Shown here one piece after another: positions 1 through 6,938 of a DNA stretch of 8,481 nucleotides. Where the stretch lies: assembly GCA_016880395.1 (NCBI GenBank), contig JAEHDN010000221.1, positions 1 through 8,481 on the forward strand. The letters are read 5' to 3'. Both the position numbers and the translations under genes were made by a program. The notes beneath the pieces were generated by a model. It was not told where the DNA came from. It did not search any database and saw only the letters and a program-made list of their open reading frames with translations. Positions within the stretch are counted from its first letter, which is position 1, and each line of letters opens with the position of its first letter. The stretch is from Candidatus Eiseniibacteriota bacterium. Its GTDB lineage: Bacteria > Eisenbacteria > RBG-16-71-46 > SZUA-252.

Positions 1-1
1 G

Positions 2-931
2 CTGAAGCGGATCTACCGTCCAGACCGTCCGCCGCCGATCGACGCGCTACCGCTACCGCGATATGACCTCATGAACGCGGCCAAGCTCGGTTGGTGGCGT
101 CCGGTCCAGGCGACACGCGGGTGCCCGTTCACGTGCACCTTCTGCTCGATCACGGCCTACTTCCAGGCGGGGTATCGCAAGCGTCCGGTCGATCAGGTGA
201 TCCGGGACGTGCGGGAGGCCAAGCGTCACGGCACCCGGTACATCGCGTTCATCGACGACAACATCGGCGTCGACTGGCACTACTGCGCCAGGCTCTGGGA
301 AGCGCTGATACCGGAGCAGGTCATCTGGATCAGCCAGTGCAGCCTCCATATCGCCGATCGTCCCGAGATGCTGAAGCTGGCGCATCGCAGCGGGTGCCGC
401 CTGCTCTCCTTCGGGATCGAGTCCACGGGCGCGGAGAGCCTGGATACGATCGACAAGGCCTGGAACCGCCCGCAGCGGTACCGTGAAGCCATCCGGACGA
501 TCCGCGGCCACGGGATCGACGTCTCCACCGAGATGATCATTGGGCTCGACGGCGATGACGGATCTGTCTTTCAGAGGACGCACGACTTCATCATGGAGAA
601 CCGTATCTCCATCCCTCGGGTTCACATCCTCACGCCCGTGCCCGGGACGCCTCTCTATCGAGAGATGGTCACGTCCGGGCGTATGGTGCATCACGATTTC
701 GGCCGCTACTCAGGCGGCCAGGTCGTTTACGAGCCGAAGCGGATCGCCGCGGACGATCTGCAGAAGGGATACTGGCGGCTCTACGAGCGTCTCTTTTCGT
801 GGCGTTCCATCCTGCACCGGATCGGGAGAAACCATGCCTCCCAGGAGCCGGCGCTCCGCGCCTTCACCCTGGGCGCGAACTGGCGCTACCGGACCCACGT
901 GCATCACCGCATCACGCCCGGCATCGTGTAG
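2..931 (+). CDS. Radical SAM protein of the B12-domain-linked class, 3' part only
   Basis: The frame is open from base 2, so the gene begins outside the window; 309 residues are visible. The visible N-terminus holds LPLPRYDLM, the linker usually found between a cobalamin-binding domain and a radical SAM domain. An ATG at 71 lies inside this conserved linker and is probably not the start. The 4Fe-4S motif CPFTCTFC (CX3CX2C, codons 122-145) follows, then FIDDNIGVD, the GIES motif (visible residues 138-141), MIIGLDGDD, and TPVPGTPLY near residues 211-219. After the barrel, a GQVVYEPKRI segment and an aromatic, basic tail resemble the DUF4070 extension common in this class. The family cleaves S-adenosylmethionine to a 5'-deoxyadenosyl radical, and relatives methylate or join unactivated carbons in lipids, hopanoids and natural products. 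The substrate cannot be read from sequence. It ends 13 bp before the next radical SAM gene, so the pair is probably co-transcribed. The radical SAM call is firm; the cobalamin domain is inferred because it lies off-window. Confidence 0.9.
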   Translation: MKRIYRPDRPPPIDALPLPRYDLMNAAKLGWWRPVQATRGCPFTCTFCSITAYFQAGYRKRPVDQVIRDVREAKRHGTRYIAFIDDNIGVDWHYCARLWEALIPEQVIWISQCSLHIADRPEMLKLAHRSGCRLLSFGIESTGAESLDTIDKAWNRPQRYREAIRTIRGHGIDVSTEMIIGLDGDDGSVFQRTHDFIMENRISIPRVHILTPVPGTPLYREMVTSGRMVHHDFGRYSGGQVVYEPKRIAADDLQKGYWRLYERLFSWRSILHRIGRNHASQEPALRAFTLGANWRYRTHVHHRITPGIV

Positions 932-933
932 AG

Positions 934-938
934 AGGAG
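934..938 (+). promoter_or_regulatory. Ribosome binding site (AGGAG) fixing a GTG start
   Basis: AGGAG lies just after the stop codon of the first radical SAM gene and 6 bases before the GTG at 945. It decides the start of the second radical SAM gene. The frame stays open upstream to an ATG at 540, but those 135 extra codons lie inside the preceding gene, are rich in Ser, Arg and Thr, and match no domain. From the GTG the protein begins with the typical beta strand of a cobalamin-binding domain (VRILLVRPPV). Confidence 0.8.
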
Positions 939-944
939 CCACTC

Positions 945-2435
945 GTGCGAATCCTTCTGGTTCGACCGCCCGTCCCCCATCACACCATGGGGCTCAAGCA
1001 CATCATGATCTGCGAGCCGCTCGAGCTCGAGTACGTCGCCGCGGGCTGTGCCGGTCATGAGGTCGAGATCGTGGATCTCATCGTGGAGCGCGGCCTGGAA
1101 CGCCGGCTTCGCTCCTTCCGTCCCGACGTGGTCGGAACCAGCTCGTACGTCACCGGCGTGAACGAGGTGATCAAGGTCTGCCGAGCCGCGAAGCGATGGA
1201 ATCAGGCATGCCGTACGGTCGTCGGAGGGGTTCACGCATCGCGCGCCCCGGAGGACTTCGCCGACCCTTCGGTCGACTGTATCGTCCTCGGGGACGGCAC
1301 GAGCATCATGGCCGAGATCCTGGATGCGTTCGCGGGGGCCCGCCCACTTGCCGCCGTGCCGGGCCTGGCGATTCCGAGCGGGGCAGGAGTCTCCCGCACC
1401 GGCGAGCGTCGGTACATGCCCAACCCCGACGATCTACCCCTGCCCCGCCGGGATCTGGTCTCGCACCTGCGGCGGCGCTACTACTACCTGTTCCATCGGC
1501 CCGTGGCGACGGTCAAGACGACATGGGGCTGCTGGTACAAGTGCAACTTCTGCTTCACGTGGCGCATCACGGACGGAGCCCCCTATTCACGGAGTCCGGA
1601 GTCCATCGTCGAGGAGCTGGCCGGGATCGAGTCGGAGGACGTCTACATCGTGGACGACATCTTCCTCATCCATCCCCGACGGCTCGCGCGGATCGCGGCG
1701 CTCCTTCGCGAGCGCAACGTCCGCAAGAAGTACATCGTGTACGCGCGCTCGGACTTCATCGCCCAGAACGAGGAGATCGTGGCCGAGTGGGCCGGGCTGG
1801 GCCTGACGGCCGTCTTCCTCGGGCTCGAGGCGGCGACGAACACCGAGCTGGATTCCATGGACAAGCGCAGCACCGTCGACTTCAATCGGCGAGCGATAGC
1901 CGTGCTCCGCAGGCACGGGGTCGACACGTACGGATCGCTGATCACCCAGCCGGACTACGGTCCCGAGGACTGGGAGCGCCTCTGGAAGTTCGTCCAGGAG
2001 ACCGGCCTGTATTACCTGAACATCTCGCCCCTGACGCCCCTGCCGGGAACGCTGATCTGGGACTCCTACAAGGAAAGCCTCACCGTCAGCCGGCGCGCCC
2101 ACGGTTTGTTCGATCTGTCTCACGTGCTCCTTCCGACGCGGGTGCCGTTGCGTGAGTACTACCGGTCTCTGCTCCAGCTGTACGTACGGGCCTGCCTCGA
2201 CATCCGGAGGGCCGATCGAATCACGCTCCGCACGCGGCCGCCCGTCTGGTCGATCCGCTACCTGAGGCTATGGGGTGGCGCCATGCGCATCTGGATGCAG
2301 ATGAGGAGCGCCCATCGCCATCACGATCCGGACGAGATCCGGCGCGCCATGGATCGCGGCCCGGAGCCGCCGGCATCCGACCGCGTCGACAAGCCGCGCG
2401 CGATCCACATCCCGGTCCGACCGGTGGCGCCATGA
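945..2435 (+). CDS. Cobalamin-binding-domain radical SAM enzyme
   Basis: This 496-residue protein is complete and starts at GTG behind a good AGGAG site. Residues 1-130 form a Rossmann-like cobalamin-binding domain: opening strand RILLVRPP, DVVGTSSYVT near 61-70, VVGGVHAS at 92-99 (the usual GGxHxS/T turn), and DCIVLGDGTS at 111-120 where relatives have GEGE. The linker DDLPLPRRDLV leads into the radical SAM barrel, with the cluster-binding cysteines C196, C200 and C203 in WGCWYKCNFCF. YIVDDIF, FLGLEAAT (292-299), ITQPDYGPEDW and PLTPLPGTLIW follow in the family order. The classic DxHxxG histidine loop for lower-axial cobalamin binding is not seen, which is common in this radical SAM class. 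The tail (about 400-496) is rich in Trp, Arg and His and could touch membrane lipid. Relatives include the hopanoid methylases HpnP and HpnR and the lipid-ring enzymes GrsA and GrsB, but the product here is unknown. It overlaps the next gene by ATGA. Confidence 0.93.
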   Translation: MRILLVRPPVPHHTMGLKHIMICEPLELEYVAAGCAGHEVEIVDLIVERGLERRLRSFRPDVVGTSSYVTGVNEVIKVCRAAKRWNQACRTVVGGVHASRAPEDFADPSVDCIVLGDGTSIMAEILDAFAGARPLAAVPGLAIPSGAGVSRTGERRYMPNPDDLPLPRRDLVSHLRRRYYYLFHRPVATVKTTWGCWYKCNFCFTWRITDGAPYSRSPESIVEELAGIESEDVYIVDDIFLIHPRRLARIAALLRERNVRKKYIVYARSDFIAQNEEIVAEWAGLGLTAVFLGLEAATNTELDSMDKRSTVDFNRRAIAVLRRHGVDTYGSLITQPDYGPEDWERLWKFVQETGLYYLNISPLTPLPGTLIWDSYKESLTVSRRAHGLFDLSHVLLPTRVPLREYYRSLLQLYVRACLDIRRADRITLRTRPPVWSIRYLRLWGGAMRIWMQMRSAHRHHDPDEIRRAMDRGPEPPASDRVDKPRAIHIPVRPVAP

Positions 2436-3688
2436 TCTCCGACCCGTTCCGGGGCTTCTTCGACGACGGCCCGCGCTCACCGCGGACCGAAGGCTTGGTC
2501 GACGTGCCGGCCGCCCGCGCGTGGTTCGAGGTCGTGGGCTGGGGCATCCGTTCCGAGCTGTACCTCTACCAGCAGCCGCTCGAAGGTCGCTGCGGACCGC
2601 GCGCCACGTTGAACGACCGGGCGATGCTCGTCCTCTCCTCCTACGACTACCTGGGGCTCATCGGCTTGCCTGAGATCGAGGCCGCGGCGATCGATGCCGT
2701 GCGAAGCCACGGCACGGGCTCGGGGGGCGTGCGTCTCCTCACCGGGACGACGTCGCTCCATCGCGACCTCGAGCGCGATCTCGCGTCCCACCTCGGGACG
2801 GAGGCGGCGATCGCCTTCTCGTCCGGCTATGCCGCGAACATCGGCGCGATCGCGGCGCTCTTCGGCCCCCGCGATCTCGTCGTCGCCGATTCGCGCATCC
2901 ACCGGAGCGTCCTCGACGGATGCGCGATGGCTCGCGTGCCCGTGCGCACGTTCCACCACAACGATCCGGCCGCGCTGCGGGCCGCCCTCGCGGACCGTGG
3001 GCGTGCGCGACGCGTGCTGGTCGCGGTCGAGGGGCTGTACTCCATGGACGGCGACGAATGCCGCCTTCCCGAGATCGTGGCCCTGAAGGAAGAGTTCGGC
3101 GCCTACCTGCTCGTGGACGAGGCGCACTCGCTCGGAACGATGGGCCCTCACGGGGGAGGCGCGGCCGACCGGTTCGGCGTTCCCGGGAGTGCGATCGACA
3201 TCCGCACCGGGTCGCTGTCGAAGGCCATCCCAGCGATGGGGGGCTTCGTCGCGGGCTCGGAGGAGCTGATCTACTACCTCCAGCACGGCGCCTCCGCGTT
3301 CATGTTCTCGGGTGCGCTCTGTCCCGCCGCGGCCGCCGCGGCCCGGGCCGCGCTCCCGCACCTGGCGTGCGGGTCCGATCGCCGCGCCAGAGCCTGGGCG
3401 AATGCTGCGAGGCTGCGCGAAGGGCTCGCCGGGCTCGACCTCGAGATCGGTGGCGCCTGCTCGCCTCTCGTTCCGGTGATCGCGGGCGAGGACGAGACGG
3501 CGTACCGGTTCGCGCGCAACCTCTGGGATCGGGGGGTCTGGGCTTCGGCCATCGTTCACCCCGCCGTACCGCGGGGAAGGGCGCGGCTCCGTCTCTTCGC
3601 GACGGCCGCTCACACCGAGAACGACATCGACGAGGCCCTCACGGCGTTCGCGGACATCCGGGAGAAGGGCCTCATCTCCGCGCCATGA
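2432..3688 (+). CDS. PLP-dependent alpha-oxoamine synthase, serine palmitoyltransferase-like
   Basis: This 418-residue protein belongs to the KBL/AONS/ALAS/SPT family, which condenses an acyl thioester with an amino acid, losing CO2 to give a 2-amino-3-ketone. Family blocks appear in order: SSYDYLGL (69-76), GTGSGGVRLLTGTTSLH (94-110), FSSGYAAN (129-136), H157 (stacks on PLP in relatives), VEGLYSMDGDE (199-209), LLVDEAHSLG with D229 and H232, SLSKAIPAMGG with the Schiff-base lysine K264, and the C-terminal ATAAHTENDID. Length and residue spacing match Sphingomonas serine palmitoyltransferase (about 420 residues; H159, D231, H234, K265 as I recall them) better than the shorter BioF (about 385). 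The ATG overlaps the previous stop as ATGA; a 54-codon upstream extension lies inside the previous gene and lacks family motifs. The N-acyltransferase gene next door supports a lipid role rather than biotin synthesis, and no other bio genes are nearby. The amino acid used (serine, alanine, glycine, cysteate) is open. The family is near certain; the SPT-type role is inferred. Confidence 0.92.
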   Translation: MISDPFRGFFDDGPRSPRTEGLVDVPAARAWFEVVGWGIRSELYLYQQPLEGRCGPRATLNDRAMLVLSSYDYLGLIGLPEIEAAAIDAVRSHGTGSGGVRLLTGTTSLHRDLERDLASHLGTEAAIAFSSGYAANIGAIAALFGPRDLVVADSRIHRSVLDGCAMARVPVRTFHHNDPAALRAALADRGRARRVLVAVEGLYSMDGDECRLPEIVALKEEFGAYLLVDEAHSLGTMGPHGGGAADRFGVPGSAIDIRTGSLSKAIPAMGGFVAGSEELIYYLQHGASAFMFSGALCPAAAAAARAALPHLACGSDRRARAWANAARLREGLAGLDLEIGGACSPLVPVIAGEDETAYRFARNLWDRGVWASAIVHPAVPRGRARLRLFATAAHTENDIDEALTAFADIREKGLISAP

Positions 3689-4851
3689 GGGCCCTGCTCG
3701 AAGCGCCCCCCGAGGCTCCCGATGGCGTGACCGTGCACCGGTCCATCGCCGCGATCGAGCCGACCCTCTGGGACTCGCTCGTCGATCCGGACGATCTGCA
3801 GTCGAGCCACCGGTTCATCGGCGCCTGCGAGGACTCGGGCGTCGAGAACGCGGCCTACCGGCACCTCCTGATCCGTTCCAAAGGAGCGCCGGTCGCGGTT
3901 GCAACTCTCTGCCGGATTACCGTGTCCCTGGATCTCCTGGCGGGTCCGGCGCTGCGCGGCCTGCTCTCCCTGCCGCGGCGCGTGCATCCTCGATTCCTCC
4001 GCGTGCCGGTGGTCTTCTGCGGGCTCCCCGTTTCGTTCGGCCGTCCGTGCTTGCGGATCGGGTCCGGAGCGGATCCGGCCGCCGTCCTGGACGCGGTGGC
4101 GCGTGAGATGGAATCGTTCGCGGACGCCGAGAGGGCGTCCGTCCTCTGCTTCAAGGAATTCAGTGACGGAGAGGCGGCCGGCATGGGCGCGCTGGAGGCT
4201 GCGGGATATGTCCGCGCGGCCAGCCTGCCGGCGTGCTCGCTGCGCCTTCGCTGGGAGCATCCCTCCGAGTATCTCGGCTCGCTGCGGGCCCCGTACCGGC
4301 GACAGATCCTCCAGGCCCGAAGGACCGCACGGGAGCGAGGCCACCGGATTCGCCTGGTGGAGGATTTCGGCGAGGAATGTGATCGGATCTTCGCGCTCTA
4401 CGAACAGGTGATCGACCGCGCCCGCTACCGTCTCGAGCGCCTGAATCCGAGCTTCTTCGAGAAGCTGAACGACGGGCTCGGGTGCCGGTCGCGCGCACTG
4501 CTCCTCGAGTGTGAAGGCCGGCTTCTCGCATCGGCGGTCCTCCTGTACGGGCCCCGGACCGTCACCTTCCTTCTGGCCGGGATCGACTACGAGCTTCACC
4601 GCGAGCACGCCGCCTATCCCAACCTGGTCGCGGCCGTGGTCGAGGAGGCGATCCGGGTCGGAGCGGAGCGGCTCGAGCTGGGTCAGACCTCCTATGCCCT
4701 GAAGACGCGGCTCGGAGGCGTGCCGGATCCACGATGGATCTACGTCCGATCCCGGAACCCTCTGCTTCACCGGATGATCCGCGCGGCGTCTCCGGCGCTC
4801 TTCCCGGCCACCCGGGTCGCCTCGCGGCGTGTCTTCCGCAGCGACCGGTAG
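3685..4851 (+). CDS. GNAT/FemAB-like N-acyltransferase, possible bacterial ceramide synthase type
   Basis: This 388-residue soluble protein has the two-lobed layout of the GNAT/FemAB-like acyltransferases (COG3146/Acetyltransf_6-like). The N-terminal lobe has SSHRFIGACEDSG (40-52), then a proline-rich hydrophobic stretch (about 80-120). FKEFSDGEAAGMGALEAAGY at 156-175 resembles the family's substrate-side segment. The C-terminal lobe has LRAPYRRQILQARRTARERG (200-219), LLECEGRLLASAVLLYG (273-289), and YPNLVAAVVEEAI then GAERLELGQTSYALKTRLGG, the family's closing signature. Members transfer acyl groups to amines. The Caulobacter ceramide synthase bCerS is a GNAT-type protein encoded near serine palmitoyltransferase, so the position directly after the alpha-oxoamine synthase suggests N-acylation of that enzyme's product. 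ATG is chosen for the ATGA overlap with the previous stop; longer upstream frames shadow the PLP gene. Its last 85 bases overlap the convergent RND gene. Fold assignment is fairly sure; the lipid substrate is inferred from context. Confidence 0.78.
   Translation: MRALLEAPPEAPDGVTVHRSIAAIEPTLWDSLVDPDDLQSSHRFIGACEDSGVENAAYRHLLIRSKGAPVAVATLCRITVSLDLLAGPALRGLLSLPRRVHPRFLRVPVVFCGLPVSFGRPCLRIGSGADPAAVLDAVAREMESFADAERASVLCFKEFSDGEAAGMGALEAAGYVRAASLPACSLRLRWEHPSEYLGSLRAPYRRQILQARRTARERGHRIRLVEDFGEECDRIFALYEQVIDRARYRLERLNPSFFEKLNDGLGCRSRALLLECEGRLLASAVLLYGPRTVTFLLAGIDYELHREHAAYPNLVAAVVEEAIRVGAERLELGQTSYALKTRLGGVPDPRWIYVRSRNPLLHRMIRAASPALFPATRVASRRVFRSDR
4767..4851. other. Convergent coding overlap between the two operons
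   Basis: The last 28 residues of the acyltransferase (plus) and the last 28 residues of the RND protein (minus) share these 85 bases. Both tails are basic: RVASRRVFRSDR on one strand, YRSLRKTRREATRV on the other. No terminator hairpin with a T-run is visible here, so transcripts from the two blocks should run into each other and form a double-stranded 3' overlap. Confidence 0.85.
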
Positions 4852-6938
4852 CTCCGCTCGAGATTCACGAGCATCGGCGCCAGGGTCATGTCGGCCAACC
4901 ACGCGACCGCCAGGCCGATCGCCATGAAGAGACCGACGCGTTGCGATGCTGGGAAGGGTGATGCGACGAGGACGCAGAACCCGGCGACCGCGGTGATCGC
5001 CGTGAGCGTGGCGGGAGCCGCGATCCTCCGAACGGCGCGCGGCACGGCCGAGGGTCCGCTTCCGTCTCCCTGGTCCCGAACAGCCCAGCGGAGGTGGATC
5101 GAGTTGTCGACCGCGATACCCAGCAGCATGGAAAGGATGGTGATCGTGGTGAAGTCGAGCGCCACGCCCAGGAGGCCCATGGAGCCCACGACGGCCAGGA
5201 GTGGGACCAGGTTGGGAATCAGGAGCAAGGCCCCCGCGCGGAGGCCGCGCGCGACCACCGCGAAGGCCAGGAGCATCAGGAGCGCGAGGCTCCCGATGTC
5301 CCAGGCCTGGATGCTCACCAGGACGTGGAGCAGGGCGATGGACGACGGGAGCAGGCCGGTCACCTGGATTCGCAGCTCGGGATCGGACAGTGCGGCGGCC
5401 AGCGAGTCGAGCGAGCGAAAGAGCACGCGTGCTCGCTGCGTGGGCAGAACCGGCACCGAGAAGATGGCGCGGGTGTAGTGCGAATCGCGCGCGCGGAACC
5501 ACGGGACGAAGCGGTTGCCGGCCGCTGGACCAAGCCCATCCGCGGTGGAAGCCGATGGAAGGAGGGCGGGGCCGATCCGGTGGATGCGCCTCGCTCCGTC
5601 CACGAAGGCGCTGAGACGCGCCCGCACCAACGGGTCCCGCTCGGCGTCCGGGTCGCGCGCATGCGCGAGGACCTCCACGGGGACGCTTCCGCCGAACGCC
5701 CGGTCCAGCTCCTCGTGAGCGGCGACCACCTCGTGTCCCCTGGGGAAGAAACTCAGGAAGTTGTTGGGCTCGAATCGCAGCCGCGTGAGTCCGGCGGCCC
5801 CGGCGAGCAGCGCGAGGATCCAGCAAGCCGCGGTCCACGCGGGGCGGCGCGCGCTCCAGCCGTAGAGCTTGTATCCCCAGCGGTCGACCGCGATCCCTCG
5901 CGCGCGGACGCGGGTGCGCCGCCGATGCAGGTCGGGAAGGAGCGTCACGGCGGAGATCGCGGCGAGCGAGACACCCGCGGCCGTGATGACGGCGAAGAGA
6001 CGCAGGGCCTGGATCGGAACGAAGACGAAGGAGAGGACCGAGACCATGGTCGTGCCGTAGACCCAGAGGAGCGGCGCGCGGATCTCGCGAGCCACCGCGC
6101 GCCGATCGGAGGAGCGGTCGAGGGCCTTGAGCACGTACGCGTTGTAGGAGAGACCGACCACCGCCGTGACGGGAAGCGCCACGATGGTCGCCGCGGAGAG
6201 CGCGATCCCCGCCGCTCCCATGCCGCCGAGCAGGACGAGCAGCGAGGCCGACACGGCGGCCAGCGGGCCCAGGCTCGCGAGTCCCGTGGTGAACCCGAGG
6301 ACCAGGATCATGGCGCCCAGGGCGAGGGGCACGGCGGTCACCGCGTCCCTCCGGATCAGCTCCTGGAGCGATGCGTTGACGGCAGGCTGCCCCGCGAGAA
6401 CGAGGCCGGTTCCGGGCGGCAGTCGCGCCGCGGCTTCACGCTTGACGTGCGCGACGAGGGAAGCCTTCGCCTGGAAAGCGCGAGGACCGGCCGTCGGCTG
6501 CAAGGTCACGTAGAGAAGGGTGACCGCACGATCGTCGCTGAGCACCGCGCGGCGCAACGATTGTGCCGTACCGGAGCCGACGTCGAATGCAGGCAGCCGG
6601 CGCATGATCTGGCGCGCTTCCCGGATGCCGAAGACACCGGCGACTTCGGGTTGGCGTGCCAGCCAGACCTCGAGCGACTCCGCCGCACCAAAGAAATCGC
6701 GATCCGGGCAGCCGTCACGACGAACGCCCACCAGGAGCAGATCGCGCCGTCCGAACTGTTCCTTGGCGAACCGCCACAGGCGCTGCTCCGGAAGCGGTGG
6801 CTCGATGTTCCAGAGCTCCGGCGGGTTCTCGACCCGCACACGGGGAAGGAGCGCGATCGATCCCAGGATCGCAAGGGCCCAGAGGATGCGCGCGATCTTG
6901 GGGGCACTGCGGGAGGGGGGCGTGGGAGCGTGCGTCAT
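4767..6938 (-). CDS. RND superfamily (MMPL/HpnN-like) lipid transporter
   Basis: This 723-residue inner-membrane protein has the duplicated RND plan: one membrane helix, a periplasmic domain, then five helices, repeated. TM1 is about 16-32, followed by a periplasmic domain (about 35-195) and helices between about 200 and 336. The second repeat has TM7 near 367-384 and FEPNNFLSFFPRG (389-401), typical after TM7. The porter segment AFGGSVPVEVL (414-424) follows, then helices from about 545 to 690. GIAVDNSIHL (607-616) carries the Asp of the MMPL proton-relay motif, D611. The matching site in the first repeat reads GLSYNAYVL (262-270), with no Asp. It is shorter than HpnN (about 850 residues), mainly through compact porter loops. 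Relatives export hopanoids, sterols or mycobacterial lipids, so a product-export role fits the neighbours. Its ATG overlaps the GH3 stop as ATGA. A possible GGGGAG site lies 14 bases upstream, too far to be convincing, so coupled translation is likely. The 3' end overlaps the acyltransferase gene by 85 bp. Confidence 0.9.
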   Translation of the reverse strand: MTHAPTPPSRSAPKIARILWALAILGSIALLPRVRVENPPELWNIEPPLPEQRLWRFAKEQFGRRDLLLVGVRRDGCPDRDFFGAAESLEVWLARQPEVAGVFGIREARQIMRRLPAFDVGSGTAQSLRRAVLSDDRAVTLLYVTLQPTAGPRAFQAKASLVAHVKREAAARLPPGTGLVLAGQPAVNASLQELIRRDAVTAVPLALGAMILVLGFTTGLASLGPLAAVSASLLVLLGGMGAAGIALSAATIVALPVTAVVGLSYNAYVLKALDRSSDRRAVAREIRAPLLWVYGTTMVSVLSFVFVPIQALRLFAVITAAGVSLAAISAVTLLPDLHRRRTRVRARGIAVDRWGYKLYGWSARRPAWTAACWILALLAGAAGLTRLRFEPNNFLSFFPRGHEVVAAHEELDRAFGGSVPVEVLAHARDPDAERDPLVRARLSAFVDGARRIHRIGPALLPSASTADGLGPAAGNRFVPWFRARDSHYTRAIFSVPVLPTQRARVLFRSLDSLAAALSDPELRIQVTGLLPSSIALLHVLVSIQAWDIGSLALLMLLAFAVVARGLRAGALLLIPNLVPLLAVVGSMGLLGVALDFTTITILSMLLGIAVDNSIHLRWAVRDQGDGSGPSAVPRAVRRIAAPATLTAITAVAGFCVLVASPFPASQRVGLFMAIGLAVAWLADMTLAPMLVNLERSYRSLRKTRREATRVAGKSAGDAARIIR

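Noticed and set aside
71..73. ATG at 71 as the start of the first radical SAM gene
   Set aside because: The frame is open to the window edge, and the upstream residues match the conserved linker LPLPRYDLM, so the gene is cut by the window rather than starting here.
540..944. Upstream extension of the second radical SAM gene to an ATG at 540
   Set aside because: The extra 135 codons overlap the preceding radical SAM gene in another frame and have low-complexity composition. The AGGAG site and domain start favour GTG at 945.
2477..3613. 378-codon open frame on the minus strand opposite the PLP enzyme
   Set aside because: It is rich in Arg, Glu and Gly with no recognisable fold, while the plus strand holds all alpha-oxoamine synthase motifs.
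2432..3688. Biotin synthesis gene bioF
   Set aside because: The same enzyme family fits, but the length, N-terminal extension, residue spacing and neighbouring acyltransferase favour a lipid role. No other biotin genes are present. It is not fully excluded.
3610..5838. 742-codon open frame on the minus strand, spanning parts of three genes
   Set aside because: It is antisense to the synthase end and the acyltransferase and out of frame with the RND gene. The translation is dominated by Arg, Gly, Pro and Ala with no domain motif, as expected for shadow frames in GC-rich DNA.
2..6938. Hopanoid biosynthesis cluster (HpnH, HpnJ, HpnN, HpnP and similar)
   Set aside because: Radical SAM and HpnN-like RND genes recall hopanoid loci, but no squalene-hopene cyclase, squalene synthase or HpnH-type gene is present, and the PLP enzyme and GNAT protein do not belong to that pathway.
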